A DNA stretch of 64,000 bases from an uncultured Clostridia bacterium (GCA_944358655.1 CALVRO010000003.1:1-64000); one strand, 5' to 3'; counted from the stretch's first letter, positions 41,721 through 51,465 are shown. A program made the numbers and translations. The notes: generated by a model from the sequence alone, not told the origin.

Positions 41721-41778
41721 AGTACGTTTCCGTACTCAACTATTGAGGTATTATAGTACGAAACCGTACTTTTGTCAA
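41721..41778 (-). promoter_or_regulatory. marR promoter with two AGTACG-N4-CGTACT operators
   Basis: On the minus strand TTGACA (complement of 41773-41778) and TATAAT (complement of 41750-41755) are 17 bases apart. A 16-base palindrome AGTACG-N4-CGTACT (41755-41770) fills the spacer. A second copy (41721-41736) lies between the transcription start and the ribosome site. Binding at the first would block RNA polymerase directly. Confidence 0.85.
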
Positions 41779-41800
41779 GTGATTTATAGCATGAATTTTG

Positions 41801-41881
41801 TTGCAAAAGGGAGGGGGGTGTGGTAAAATAAAGGCGGACTAAAGTTTTTTTGCCGCGGCGGCGGGGCGTCCGCCGCCGCGG
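41801..41881 (+). promoter_or_regulatory. prmA promoter and leader hairpin
   Basis: TTGCAA (41801-41806), 17 bases, TAAAAT (41824-41829), then a perfect 12-base-pair hairpin CCGCGGCGGCGG/CCGCCGCCGCGG (41853-41881) ending 14 bases before the prmA start. Confidence 0.65.
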
Positions 41882-41895
41882 CCCAAGGGTACAGC

Positions 41896-42840
41896 ATGAA
41901 ATTCACCGAACTTACCGTTCACACCACCACCGAGGGCAGCGAGCTCGTGGCCGACATAATGTGGCGCTACACCACTCACGGCGTGGCCATTTCCGACGTG
42001 GAGGACGTAATAGCCCTGCAGACAGACAGAGTGATGTATTGGGACTACATGGACGAGTCGCTCACGGCCGACAGGTCGGGCGACGTGCTCGTAAAGGCGT
42101 TCATAGCCGATGACGTCGCGCCCGAAACCATATCGCGCATAAGGGAGGACATAGAGGACATGTCCGCCGCCTGCGGCGGCGCTCTGCCTTTGGGCACGCT
42201 GGAGATGACCTCGCGCACGGTGGACGGCGACGACTGGATAGAGATATGGCGCAGGCACTTCAGACCCATACACATAGGCAGCATAGTCGTCGTGCCCGAG
42301 TGGATAAGCTACGAGAGGGCCGAAGGCGAGCAGGTGGTGCTGCTCGACAACAACATGGCCTTCGGCACGGGCGAGCATGAAACGACCTCCATGTGCGTGG
42401 AGCTGCTGCAAAAGTATATCACGCCCCAAAGCGTCTGCATAGACGTAGGCTGCGGCAGCGGCATACTCGGCATATCGGCCGTCAAGCTGGGCGCGGCCTT
42501 TGCCTATCTCACCGATATCGACACCGTCGCCGTAAAGAGCGCCAACCACAACTGCGCCCTCAACGGCGTGAGCGGCAGCGTAAAGGTCGCCCACTCCGAC
42601 CTTTTAAGCAATTCGGATATCGTCGGCGACATAGTGCTGGCCAACATAACGGCCGACGTGCTCTTAAGGCTGGCGCCCTCTATACCCAAAAATTTAAAGA
42701 GGGGCGGCACGCTCATCCTGAGCGGTATAATTGATAGCAAAAAGGATGAAGTCATCGCCGCATACGAGGGCGAGGGCCTCACCCTCCGCGAGCAGATCAA
42801 AAAGGGAGAGTGGAACGCGCTGGCGTTCGCAAACTCATGA
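41896..42840 (+). CDS. prmA: Ribosomal protein L11 methyltransferase
   Basis: SAM-dependent enzyme trimethylating L11. The N-terminal L11-binding domain spans residues 1-130. The SAM motif CIDVGCGSGILGISAVKLG is at about 178-196, and the catalytic region ANITADVLLRLAP is at about 250-262. FGTGEHETT is conserved at about 155-163. Length 314 is normal. It overlaps rsmE by 4 bases. Confidence 0.95.
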   Translation: MKFTELTVHTTTEGSELVADIMWRYTTHGVAISDVEDVIALQTDRVMYWDYMDESLTADRSGDVLVKAFIADDVAPETISRIREDIEDMSAACGGALPLGTLEMTSRTVDGDDWIEIWRRHFRPIHIGSIVVVPEWISYERAEGEQVVLLDNNMAFGTGEHETTSMCVELLQKYITPQSVCIDVGCGSGILGISAVKLGAAFAYLTDIDTVAVKSANHNCALNGVSGSVKVAHSDLLSNSDIVGDIVLANITADVLLRLAPSIPKNLKRGGTLILSGIIDSKKDEVIAAYEGEGLTLREQIKKGEWNALAFANS

Positions 42841-43565
42841 GCGGCGCGCGCAGATTTTTTTGCGGCGACATAGACTATCCCGCCCGCGCCGAGGCCGAGC
42901 TGACGGGCGAGGAGTTCGCGCACGCAAAGACCGTTTTAAGGATAGGCGAGGGGGACGAGATAGTCCTTCTCGACGGCAACGGCGGCGAATACCCCGCCAT
43001 AGTGACGGCCGTCGGAAAGCACTCGCTCACGGCGCACATAACGGGCAGCGCCGTCGGCAGCCGCGAACCGCGCACCCCCGTCCGCCTGCTTATAGGCGCG
43101 CTCAAGGGCGACAAGACCGAGCTCGTCGTGCAGAAGGCTACAGAACTCGGGGTGAGCTCGATAGCCGTGTTCTCCTCCAAATATTGTTCGGCGTATATCA
43201 ACCAAAACAAGCTCGAACGCCTCAACCGCGTCGCGCGCGAGGCCGCCAAGCAGTGCCTGCGCTCCCGCGCGCCCTCGGTGGAGTACTTCGGCGACCTAAA
43301 GGGCGCTCTTGCCTCGGCCACGCAGTTCAAAAATAAGCTGTTCGCGTGCGAATTTGTGCACGCTTCGGCGGTTTCGTTGAGGGATATATCGGGCCCTACG
43401 GCCATAGTTATAGGCAGCGAGGGCGGATTTGCCGAGGAGGAGCTTGCCCTCGCCGAAAACACGGGCTATTCGCCGATATCGCTCGGCAGGCGCATACTCC
43501 GCGCCGAAACGGCGGCCATAGCCGCCCTTTCAAACGTAATGTTCGTGCTGGGGGAATTGGGATGA
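42837..43565 (+). CDS. rsmE: 16S rRNA (uracil-1498-N3) methyltransferase RsmE
   Basis: A SPOUT-class enzyme. The N-terminal PUA-like domain (1-70) recognises RNA, and the trefoil-knot SAM site is formed by IVIGSEGGFAEEEL (about 186-199) and SLGRRILRAETAAIAAL (about 208-224). Length 242 is normal. The prmA-rsmE-mtaB order is common in Firmicutes. Confidence 0.95.
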   Translation: MSGARRFFCGDIDYPARAEAELTGEEFAHAKTVLRIGEGDEIVLLDGNGGEYPAIVTAVGKHSLTAHITGSAVGSREPRTPVRLLIGALKGDKTELVVQKATELGVSSIAVFSSKYCSAYINQNKLERLNRVAREAAKQCLRSRAPSVEYFGDLKGALASATQFKNKLFACEFVHASAVSLRDISGPTAIVIGSEGGFAEEELALAENTGYSPISLGRRILRAETAAIAALSNVMFVLGELG

Positions 43566-44785
43566 AGGCCTGCGTATTCACACTCGGCTGCAAGGTAAAC
43601 GAGGTGGAGAGCGCCTCGCTCATGGCCGCCCTCGAGGGGCTGGGCTGGGAGGTCACCGACAGGCTTTGCCCCGCAGATATCTACGTTTTAAACACCTGCG
43701 CCGTCACGCGCGAGGCCGAAAAAAAGAGCCGTCAGCTCGTCGCCCGCGCGCGCAGGTCATCGCCCGAGGCACTCATATATGTATGCGGCTGCGCCTCGCA
43801 GAAGAACGCGGGGCAGTTCTGCGACAGGGGCGTAAGGTACGTCGGCGGCGCCCGCGACAAACAGAGCGTAATAAATGCCGTCTGCGCCGACTTCGGCGGG
43901 GCGTGCGCGGCGCTGCCCTACCCCAAACATGTGCGCACCCGCGCCTTCGTAAAGATAGAGGACGGCTGCAACAACTTCTGCTCGTACTGTGTGATACCCT
44001 ACCTGCGCGGCAGGGTGACTTCGCGTCCGATAGGGGATATATTGGGGGAAATAGCCCAAACCTCGGCCGAGGAGATAGTGCTCACGGGCATAAACATATC
44101 GGCGTACGGCAGGGACACAGGCTGCTCGCTGTCCTCCCTTCTCGGCGCCGCTCGGGGCGTCCGCTGCCGCATACGCCTCGGCTCGCTCGAGTGCGGCGTC
44201 GTAGACGACGGCTTTCTCTCCGTATGCCGTGATCTCTTTGATTTCGCTCCACAGTTCCATCTCTCCCTTCAGAGCGGCTCAAACGCCGTTTTAAGGGCCA
44301 TGAACAGGCACTACACGCGCGAACAGTACCTTGAAAAGTGCGCGCTCATCTATAAATATTTCCCCGAGGCGGCCATTACCACCGATATAATAGCGGGTTT
44401 CCCGGGCGAGAGCGACGGCGACTTCGCCGACAGCCTCTCCATTATAGACGAGGCCCGCTTTGCGCGCGTGCACGCCTTCGCCTTCTCCCCGCGCGAGGGC
44501 ACAGCGGCCTATTCAATGGAGGATATCCCCGCACCTGTTAAGTCGCAAAGGCTACACGCCCTTTTAAAAAAGGGGGAGGAGAGCGCCCAAAAGTTCATCT
44601 CTTCGCGCCTCGGCTGTCGCCGACAGGTCATATTCGAGGACTTCGACGGACAGTACACCGACGGCTACACCCCCGAATATATCAAAGTTTATCTGCCCGG
44701 CAGGCATGCTGGCAGGGCGGAAGTCGAACTTTTGGATCTCTTCCGCGACGGCGCCCTTGCAAAGTTGGGGGAAGGCAATGAGTAG
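43562..44785 (+). CDS. mtaB: tRNA t6A37 methylthiotransferase MtaB
   Basis: Radical-SAM enzyme converting t6A to ms2t6A at position 37 of tRNAs. The N-terminal MTTase domain has three cysteines (LGCKVN, NTCAVT, CGCAS). The radical-SAM cluster is CNNFCSYC (about 140-147). The C-terminal 60 residues replace a TRAM domain. ATG 43562 overlaps the rsmE stop by 4 bases; a longer frame upstream lies within rsmE. Length 407. Confidence 0.93.
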   Translation: MKACVFTLGCKVNEVESASLMAALEGLGWEVTDRLCPADIYVLNTCAVTREAEKKSRQLVARARRSSPEALIYVCGCASQKNAGQFCDRGVRYVGGARDKQSVINAVCADFGGACAALPYPKHVRTRAFVKIEDGCNNFCSYCVIPYLRGRVTSRPIGDILGEIAQTSAEEIVLTGINISAYGRDTGCSLSSLLGAARGVRCRIRLGSLECGVVDDGFLSVCRDLFDFAPQFHLSLQSGSNAVLRAMNRHYTREQYLEKCALIYKYFPEAAITTDIIAGFPGESDGDFADSLSIIDEARFARVHAFAFSPREGTAAYSMEDIPAPVKSQRLHALLKKGEESAQKFISSRLGCRRQVIFEDFDGQYTDGYTPEYIKVYLPGRHAGRAEVELLDLFRDGALAKLGEGNE

Positions 44786-46385
44786 CAGGCTTTGCTCCCT
44801 TCTCCCGCGTGCGCGCTCGCGCGTGAAGGAATTTTTCGTTCAGACCTTCCGCAGGCACACCCCCGCCGAGTATTCTGAATTTTTAACGCGCGGAATAAAG
44901 GGGGAGGACGGCGTGCGCCGCATATATCCGTGGATGTATGTGCGCGTGTTTGCGGCGGCCGTCATCGTGTTCGCCGTCTACCTGCTCATCGTCAGGTTTA
45001 CGGGCAACGAGCTCTTTCTGCCCGTCACGGTGGTGCTCGGCGGCGTAGTCTTTAACATTCCCTTCCTTATTTTGCTCTACGAAATGTACCCGCGCGGCGA
45101 TCTCAGCCTGCTCGGCGTCTTTCTCGTCTTTCTCATCGGCGGAACGGCCGCATGCGTGATATGCCAGATTGTCTTTTCGCTCGTCGCCGTTGGCGGGGGC
45201 TGGGCGCAGGCCGCGTTCGTCGGGTCGGTGGAGGAATTTGCCAAGGCCGTCGCGGCCGTGGCGTGCATAGCCGCCGTCAGAAACAGACAGCCTATCGTCG
45301 GGTTTATTTTAGGCGCCGCCGTGGGCTGCGGCTTTTCGGTGGTGGAGGACGCAGGCTATATCTTCAGGGAGGCCGACGCCCTCTCCGAATTCGACATTTC
45401 CGCCGCCGTGGGACTGTTTTTCAGCCGCGGCGGAACGGCCTTCTGCACCCACACGGTGTGGACGGCGGCCGTGGGCTGGGCCTTTGCTTCCGCAAGGAGG
45501 CCCTTCCTGTCGGTAAGGCTGTATGCCTGCTTTATTTCGGCCATATGTGCCCATGTATTGTGGAACAGCCCCCTCTCGGGCGGTGGAAAAATTGCCGTTG
45601 TTGCCCTTCTTATAGTCGCCGCGCTCGCCTTCGCGTGCGTTGTGCTCGCCGTGTTCCGCGGCAGACTTTTAAAGGGCGCGGGCCTTTTATGCGCCTTCTC
45701 CTGCGGTGGCGGATCGCCCGCCCGCGACAGGCTGTACTATAAGCACGCGGGCCATCTCTCCCTCGCCATAGGCGCGTTCGTAATGGCCGTCATCTCCATA
45801 GGGTGCTGTCTCGATCCCTCGCTCGGCCGCTACCGCACCTACACCTTTTCCTCCCCGCAGAGCTTTGTTGAGTTCATGCAGGAGGGATACGACCTCGTCG
45901 CGCCCTACGAGCGGGAGTACGACCCCTCTGTAGGCGACTATTCCGTCACCACCGTCGACGGCGTTGTGACCGCCGTCACACAGCGCGTTATGTTTGAAGA
46001 AGGCGGCGAGTGGTACTACTTCAACTATTCCGTGCTGTCCGCAGGCGACGGCGCGCGGTATATGCTCTCTGCCTGCAGCGTCGAGCTGGAGGTTGGCGGC
46101 CTCACCCGCAGGTACTTTGCCGAGGACGCCTACAACACCGACGGCACGCTCTACGCCTCGTACTTCCGCGTCCGCAGCGATGTCAGCGGCGTGCTGGCCG
46201 AAAGAAAGGGCGGCAGCATTTCGGTCATCGTCTACGACCCCGACGCCCGCCCCGACATAATGTACCCGAGCGTCGCCACGCTCACGGGCTGCCTTGCGGC
46301 GGCCTCGGCGGCCTCGCTCGCGCTCTTTTCCTACTTTTATATCCGCGCCCGCAGGTCGGGCGGCGGTACAAGCGATACAAAATAA
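44778..46385 (+). CDS. PrsW-type intramembrane protease with extra C-terminal domain
   Basis: The 535-residue protein has about nine helices. PrsW-family motifs are present: VEEFAK (E152, E153, K156), FSVVEDAGY (E190) and CTHTVWTAAVGWAF (H225). PrsW in Bacillus cuts anti-sigma factor RsiW. Beyond the usual 220-residue core, this protein adds two helices and an extracytoplasmic domain of about 150 residues (about 360-510) ending in a final helix. Its start overlaps mtaB by 8 bases. No sigma/anti-sigma pair is nearby, so the target is unknown. Confidence 0.8.
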   Translation: MSSRLCSLLPRARSRVKEFFVQTFRRHTPAEYSEFLTRGIKGEDGVRRIYPWMYVRVFAAAVIVFAVYLLIVRFTGNELFLPVTVVLGGVVFNIPFLILLYEMYPRGDLSLLGVFLVFLIGGTAACVICQIVFSLVAVGGGWAQAAFVGSVEEFAKAVAAVACIAAVRNRQPIVGFILGAAVGCGFSVVEDAGYIFREADALSEFDISAAVGLFFSRGGTAFCTHTVWTAAVGWAFASARRPFLSVRLYACFISAICAHVLWNSPLSGGGKIAVVALLIVAALAFACVVLAVFRGRLLKGAGLLCAFSCGGGSPARDRLYYKHAGHLSLAIGAFVMAVISIGCCLDPSLGRYRTYTFSSPQSFVEFMQEGYDLVAPYEREYDPSVGDYSVTTVDGVVTAVTQRVMFEEGGEWYYFNYSVLSAGDGARYMLSACSVELEVGGLTRRYFAEDAYNTDGTLYASYFRVRSDVSGVLAERKGGSISVIVYDPDARPDIMYPSVATLTGCLAAASAASLALFSYFYIRARRSGGGTSDTK

Positions 46386-46404
46386 TTACTTCAGAGGTGA
46401 TAAC

Positions 46405-46743
46405 ATGTTGAAAGACGATTGCGTTTTCTGCAAAATAATCAGGGGTGAGATCCCTTCGGCCAAGGTCTACGAGGACGACGAAATGCTCGTGTTCAAGGAC
46501 ATAGAGCCCAAGGCCAAAGTGCACCTTCTGGCCGTGCCCAAAGACCACTTTAAACTGCTTGCCGACATGGACGACGCCCGCGCCGCGCTCGTCGGTTCCA
46601 TGCTCAAAAAAATACCCGCCATCGCCAAGCAAAACGGCTGCGAAAACGGCTACAGGCTGGTCATAAATCAGGGCGACGACGCAGGGCAGACTGTTTTCCA
46701 CCTGCACATACACATCCTCGGCGGTCAAGTTCTGCCTTGGTAA
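46405..46743 (+). CDS. HIT family protein (HinT-like)
   Basis: A nucleotide hydrolase/transferase of 112 residues: DCVFCKIIRGEIPS at the N-terminus and the histidine triad in FHLHIHILGG at the C-terminus. HinT-type proteins split aminoacyl-adenylates and related AMP-conjugates. AGAGGTG precedes ATG 46405, and it is transcribed behind the PrsW-like gene. Confidence 0.93.
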   Translation: MLKDDCVFCKIIRGEIPSAKVYEDDEMLVFKDIEPKAKVHLLAVPKDHFKLLADMDDARAALVGSMLKKIPAIAKQNGCENGYRLVINQGDDAGQTVFHLHIHILGGQVLPW

Positions 46744-46813
46744 GGGATAGGAGCCGCTCTCGGCCTGCGCCACGGCGTTCGGTCGCAAAATAAAATGATA
46801 AGGAAAAAATAAT

Positions 46814-47635
46814 ATGGACTACACCATCAAATCTGACATTCTTCAGCTCACCGTAACCGACGAGGGCGGCACCATGCGCTCGCTCATCTATCTGCCCACG
46901 GGCGAGGAGCGGCTGTGGCAGGGCGGCCCCGCGTGGGGCAGCAGGGACGTTGCCATCTTTCCCGTCATAGGCCATGCCGGGCCCTACACCGTAGGCGGCA
47001 GGACGTACGCCCCCAAATCGCACGGCGTGGTGCGCTACTCCAAACTTGCCGTCACCGACATGAGCGACAACTTCGTAGAGCTCCACCTCACCTCGGACGA
47101 GCAGACCCGAGAGACCTACCCCTTCGACTTTGAGTACAACCTCCGCTACGAGCTGAGGGGGAATGTGCTCAAGCTCACCTACTTCGTGCAGTCCAAGGGG
47201 GGAGTAATGCCCTTCTACGTCGGCGGACACCCGGGGCTCAGGGCGCCCGGCGGCGAGGCCGTTATAGAGTTTGCGGGCGGCGAGGACGCGGTGGAGTACC
47301 CCCTCGGCGAGGACGCCTCCCGCCCCATGCCCGTAAGGCGCATAGTCGCCAACAAGGCGCTGTTTGCCGAGTGCAAAACTTTACAGCTCGGCGGCCTGCA
47401 CGGCGACATAACGGCGCAGACGGCCGACGGCTTCAACTACACCTTCAATTCGTCCTGCCCCGTCTGGGCCTTCTGGTCGAACGAAAAGGAGGGCGACTAC
47501 ATCTGCATAGAGCCGTGGTGGGGCATCAACGATTTCCCCGCCGCCCCGCGCGAACTCGCCTTAAAGCCCTTCATCAACTTCGACGACGGCGCAGGCTCGG
47601 CCTTCTCGTACACCCTGACGATAACTAAGGACTAA
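46814..47635 (+). CDS. Aldose 1-epimerase family protein
   Basis: A galactose-mutarotase-like beta-sandwich protein of 273 residues. Family features include IFPVIGHAG, the PKSHGVVRYSKL stretch with a conserved His, GGHPGLR and CIEPWWGIND. It resembles the LacX-like subgroup rather than classical GalM. The substrate is a sugar or sugar phosphate, not identifiable here. A terminator follows at 47722. Confidence 0.88.
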   Translation: MDYTIKSDILQLTVTDEGGTMRSLIYLPTGEERLWQGGPAWGSRDVAIFPVIGHAGPYTVGGRTYAPKSHGVVRYSKLAVTDMSDNFVELHLTSDEQTRETYPFDFEYNLRYELRGNVLKLTYFVQSKGGVMPFYVGGHPGLRAPGGEAVIEFAGGEDAVEYPLGEDASRPMPVRRIVANKALFAECKTLQLGGLHGDITAQTADGFNYTFNSSCPVWAFWSNEKEGDYICIEPWWGINDFPAAPRELALKPFINFDDGAGSAFSYTLTITKD

Positions 47636-47721
47636 AGGGCGCTCTTTAAAAGTTAAGCAACGCACCGCCCATGTTTTTGCAATATCGGCTGTTTTTATGA
47701 ATAAAAGGTAATAACTATCAG

Positions 47722-47761
47722 ATCCGCCGTCGGAAATGTCATTTCCGACGGCGGATTTTTG
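47722..47761 (+). terminator. Terminator after the mutarotase gene
   Basis: A perfect 16-base-pair stem ATCCGCCGTCGGAAAT/ATTTCCGACGGCGGAT (47722-47756) is followed by TTTTT. The rest of the 293-base gap (47762-47872) shows nothing assignable. Confidence 0.88.
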
Positions 47762-47872
47762 TATGGTCTGTACTATTTTATTGTACTATCTGTATCAATT
47801 ATATCATCTGTATTATTGCGCATGCGCTCATCTGCGCAAGCGCGCACGCCTTTGGCAGATCGCCGCCCGAGG

Positions 47873-47915
47873 CAATAAAGCGGGGCAGACCCTGTGGGTC
47901 TGCCCCGCCTTATTT
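47873..47915 (-). terminator. Terminator after nifJ
   Basis: GCGGGGCAGACCC/GGGTCTGCCCCGC with flanking AATAA/TTATT arms. Reading on the minus strand it follows the nifJ stop directly. Confidence 0.8.
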
Positions 47916-47928
47916 AAGAGGAGTTTTA

Positions 47929-50900
47929 TTATTCTTTGCCTGCGGCAAGTTTCTTGTATTCTTCAAGGCGTTCCTTAGCCGACTCTTCGGTCTTTTTGAA
48001 GAGTTCGCCGGCAACTTCGGCGCCCTGGGTCTTTACAAGCGAGGAGTATCTCGTTTCGCCCGCAAGGAAGGACTGGTAATTGTCGTAGTTGGGTTCCTTG
48101 CTGTCGAGCGTGAACACTTCGCCTACGGGGTTGTACCTGTAGAGCTGCCAGTAACCGCAGTCTACGGCCGCCTTCTCTTCAAGCTGGCTCTTGGTCATGT
48201 TGATGCCGTGGTTGATGCAAGGCGCATAGCAGATGATGAGCGAAGGCCCGTGGTAAGCTTCTGCCTCGGAAATGGCCTTAAGGAACTGCGCGGGGTTGGA
48301 TCCCATTGCGCACTGCGCAACATATACATAGCCGTAGCTCTTGGCGATGAGGCCGAGATCCTTCTTCTTTACCCTCTTGCCGGCCGAAGCGAATTTAGCA
48401 ACGGCGCCTATGTTGGTGGACTTGGAGGCCTGTCCGCCGGTGTTGGAGTACACCTCGGTGTCGAGCACGAGGATGTTTACGTCCTCGCCCGAAGCTATAA
48501 CGTGGTCGAGGCCGCCGTAACCAATGTCGTATGCCCAGCCGTCGCCGCCGAATATCCAAACGGACTTCTTGGCAAGGCAGTCCTTGTCGGCAAGAATCTC
48601 GTTTACAAGCTCCTTGCAGGCGGCGTCGCACTTGGTGCAGCCTTCAAGGGCCTTTACAAGCTCGGCCGAAGCCTTCTTGGAAGGCTCCCTGTCGTTGAAG
48701 GCCTCAAGCCATGCCGTGCAGGCGGGCTTGCAGGTCTCGCTTATTTCGGCAAGCTTTTCAACCTTGCCCTTTAAGGCGTTGCGCCTCGTTTCGTACGCAA
48801 GGCCTATGCCGTAACCGAATTCGGCGTTGTCCTCGAACAGCGAGTTTGCCCATGCGGGGCCGTGGCCCTCTTTGTTGGTGGTGTAGGGGCAGGTGGGCGA
48901 CGAGCCGCCGTATATCGAAGAGCAGCCCGTGGCGTTGGCGATTATCATGTCCTCGCCGAAGAGCTGGGTTATTACCTTTACATAGGGCGTTTCGCCGCAG
49001 CCTGCGCATGCGCCCGAGAACTCAAATAAAGGTGTGCAGAACTGGCAGCCCTTCACCGTCTCCTTCTTGAACTTGGAGGTGTCGGCGGCGGGAAGCTCTA
49101 CGGTGTACTCCCAATTCTCGGCCTCGCCCTTGTCGAGCGACTCCTGCAGAGGTATCATCTTTATGGCTCCGCCGTCCTTTACGGGGCAGACGGTGGCGCA
49201 GACGCCGCAGCCCATGCAGTCGAGGGGAGATACCTGCATCTTGTATTCGTAGCCGGGCAGGCCTATTGCCTTCTTGAGCTCCATAGTGGCGGGCTTTTCG
49301 GCGCCTTCCTTAACGAGGGCGGGCCTCAGGCAGGCGTGAGGGCATACGAACGAGCAGGTGCCGCACTGTATGCACTTGTCCTGAATTATTTCGGGAACGA
49401 GAACGGCAACGCCGCGCTTTTCAAACTTGGTGGTGCCGGTGGGAACGTGGCCGTCGGCATTGAACTGTGAGGACTTGAGCTTGTCGCCCTGCAGATAGAG
49501 GATGGGCTTGATGATATCCTGGTAGTACTTGTCGGCATGGCCCTCTACCATGGCTGCGCCCGTGGTGGCGTTGGCCCACGAAGCGGGCACGTCTATCTTT
49601 ACAAGGTTGTCGCCCGCGGCCGAGTCGATGGCGTTGTAGTTCATCTGAACAACGGCGTCGCCCTTTCTGCCGAAGGACTTCTTGGCCATGTACTTCATGT
49701 ACTCAATGGCCTTGTCGTAGGGCATTATCTGAGGATTGACGCGGAAGAAGGCCGACTGCAGGATGGTGTTCGTCCTGCCCTTGAGGCCGAGCTTGCCGGC
49801 AATGTGGATGGCGTCGATGACGTACAGGTTGATGTGCTTTTTGGCAATGTCCTGCTTTACCTTTGCGGGCAGGAACTCTTCCAGCTTTTCAACCGTCGTG
49901 GCGTCGGTGTTCAAAAGCAGCGTGCCGCCCTCTTTAATGTCGCTCGTCATGTCGTAGCGGGTGACGTAGGAGGGGTTGGAGCACTGAACGAAGTCGGCCG
50001 AGTCGATGAGGTATTCGCTCTGGATGGGCGTGTCGCCGAAGCGGAGGTGGGATACGGTTATGCCGCCCGACTTCTTGGAGTCGTAGAAGAAGTACGCCTG
50101 AGCGTGCTTGTCGGTGTGGTCGCCTATTATCTTGATGGAGTTCTTGTTGGCGCCTACGGTGCCGTCCGAGCCGAGGCCGTAGAACTTGCACGAGGTGGAA
50201 CCTGCGGGCGCGGCGTCGAATTTTTCGGAGAAGTCGAGCGAGGAGTTGGTAACGTCCTCGTAGATGCCGATGGTGAAGTGGTTCTTGGGCTCTTTAAGTT
50301 CAAGGTTCTTGTAGACGGCGAGCACCATGGAGGGGGTGAACTCCTTGGAGCCGAGGCCGTAGCGGCCGCCGACTACCTTTATGCCGCCAACGCCCTTTTC
50401 GAGCAGCGACGAGCATACGTCGAGGTAGAGGGGTTCGCCGAGCGAGCCGGGTTCCTTTGTCCTGTCGAGCACGGCCATCTTCTTAACCGTCTTGGGAATG
50501 GCGGCAACGAAGGCGTCGGCAACGAAGGGACGATACAGCCTTACCTTTATGAGGCCGTACTTCTTGCCCATCGTGTTGAGCTTGTTTATCGACTCTTCAA
50601 TGGTCTCGCAGGCCGAGCCCATGCAGACTATTACCTGCTCGGCGTCGGGAGCGCCCACATAGTCGAAGAGGTGGTACTTTCTGCCGCACTTTGCCGAAAC
50701 AACGTCCATCATCTGCTGAACGATGGCGGGCGCCGCCTGATAGTAGCTGTTGGCAGTCTCCCTGTTCTGGAAGTATGTGTCGCCGTTCTGCGCCGTGCCC
50801 TTCTGAATGGGGTGCTCGGGGTTGAGCGAGCGGCTCTTGAAATCCTTTATGTCGGCGTCGAGGCCCACTTCCTTGCATATCTCGCGGATCTCGGCGTAGT

Positions 50901-51465
50901 CGTCGGCTTCGTCCCAGACGTCTATCTTTGCAACTTCGTGCGACGTCCTGAAGCCGTCGAAGAAGTTGATGAAGGGCACCTTAGCCCTCAGCGTGGCCAT
51001 GTGCGCCACGAGCGCGAGATCCATAACTTCCTGAACGGAGGAATCGCATATCATGGCAAAACCGGTCTGGCGGCAGGCCATGACGTCGGCGTGGTCGCCG
51101 AATATGTTGAGCGAGTGTGCCGCAAGGGCGCGCGCCGAAACGTGCATTACCATGGGCAGCAGTTCGCCCGCTATCTTATACATGTTGGGGATCATCAGAA
51201 GCAGACCCTGCGAAGCGGTGTAGGTGGTGGTCAGCGCGCCTGCGGAGAGCGAGCCGTGCACGGCGCCCGCGGCGCCGCCTTCCGACTGCATCTCGGCTAT
51301 TCTGACCTTCTGTCCCCACATGTTGGTCCTGCCTGCGGTGGCCCATTCGTCCGCTATCTCCGCCATGGGCGAAGAGGGAGTGATGGGATAGATTGCGGCT
51401 ACTTCCGAAAAAGCATACGCAACATGGCTGGCGGCGGTATTGCCGTCGATAGTCAATTTTTTCAC
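47929..51465 (-). CDS. nifJ: Pyruvate:ferredoxin (flavodoxin) oxidoreductase
   Basis: A single-chain PFOR of 1178 residues, oxidising pyruvate to acetyl-CoA and CO2 with reduction of ferredoxin, central to anaerobic energy metabolism. Two ferredoxin-type clusters are visible: CIQCGTCSFVCPHACLRP and CMGCGVCATVCP (about 685-760). The CAGCGETPY site and the thiamine-diphosphate motif GDGWAYDIGYGGLDHV (near residue 980) are intact. GTG 51465 follows CGGAGG. It is transcribed alone from a consensus promoter. Confidence 0.97.
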   Translation of the reverse strand: MKKLTIDGNTAASHVAYAFSEVAAIYPITPSSPMAEIADEWATAGRTNMWGQKVRIAEMQSEGGAAGAVHGSLSAGALTTTYTASQGLLLMIPNMYKIAGELLPMVMHVSARALAAHSLNIFGDHADVMACRQTGFAMICDSSVQEVMDLALVAHMATLRAKVPFINFFDGFRTSHEVAKIDVWDEADDYAEIREICKEVGLDADIKDFKSRSLNPEHPIQKGTAQNGDTYFQNRETANSYYQAAPAIVQQMMDVVSAKCGRKYHLFDYVGAPDAEQVIVCMGSACETIEESINKLNTMGKKYGLIKVRLYRPFVADAFVAAIPKTVKKMAVLDRTKEPGSLGEPLYLDVCSSLLEKGVGGIKVVGGRYGLGSKEFTPSMVLAVYKNLELKEPKNHFTIGIYEDVTNSSLDFSEKFDAAPAGSTSCKFYGLGSDGTVGANKNSIKIIGDHTDKHAQAYFFYDSKKSGGITVSHLRFGDTPIQSEYLIDSADFVQCSNPSYVTRYDMTSDIKEGGTLLLNTDATTVEKLEEFLPAKVKQDIAKKHINLYVIDAIHIAGKLGLKGRTNTILQSAFFRVNPQIMPYDKAIEYMKYMAKKSFGRKGDAVVQMNYNAIDSAAGDNLVKIDVPASWANATTGAAMVEGHADKYYQDIIKPILYLQGDKLKSSQFNADGHVPTGTTKFEKRGVAVLVPEIIQDKCIQCGTCSFVCPHACLRPALVKEGAEKPATMELKKAIGLPGYEYKMQVSPLDCMGCGVCATVCPVKDGGAIKMIPLQESLDKGEAENWEYTVELPAADTSKFKKETVKGCQFCTPLFEFSGACAGCGETPYVKVITQLFGEDMIIANATGCSSIYGGSSPTCPYTTNKEGHGPAWANSLFEDNAEFGYGIGLAYETRRNALKGKVEKLAEISETCKPACTAWLEAFNDREPSKKASAELVKALEGCTKCDAACKELVNEILADKDCLAKKSVWIFGGDGWAYDIGYGGLDHVIASGEDVNILVLDTEVYSNTGGQASKSTNIGAVAKFASAGKRVKKKDLGLIAKSYGYVYVAQCAMGSNPAQFLKAISEAEAYHGPSLIICYAPCINHGINMTKSQLEEKAAVDCGYWQLYRYNPVGEVFTLDSKEPNYDNYQSFLAGETRYSSLVKTQGAEVAGELFKKTEESAKERLEEYKKLAAGKE

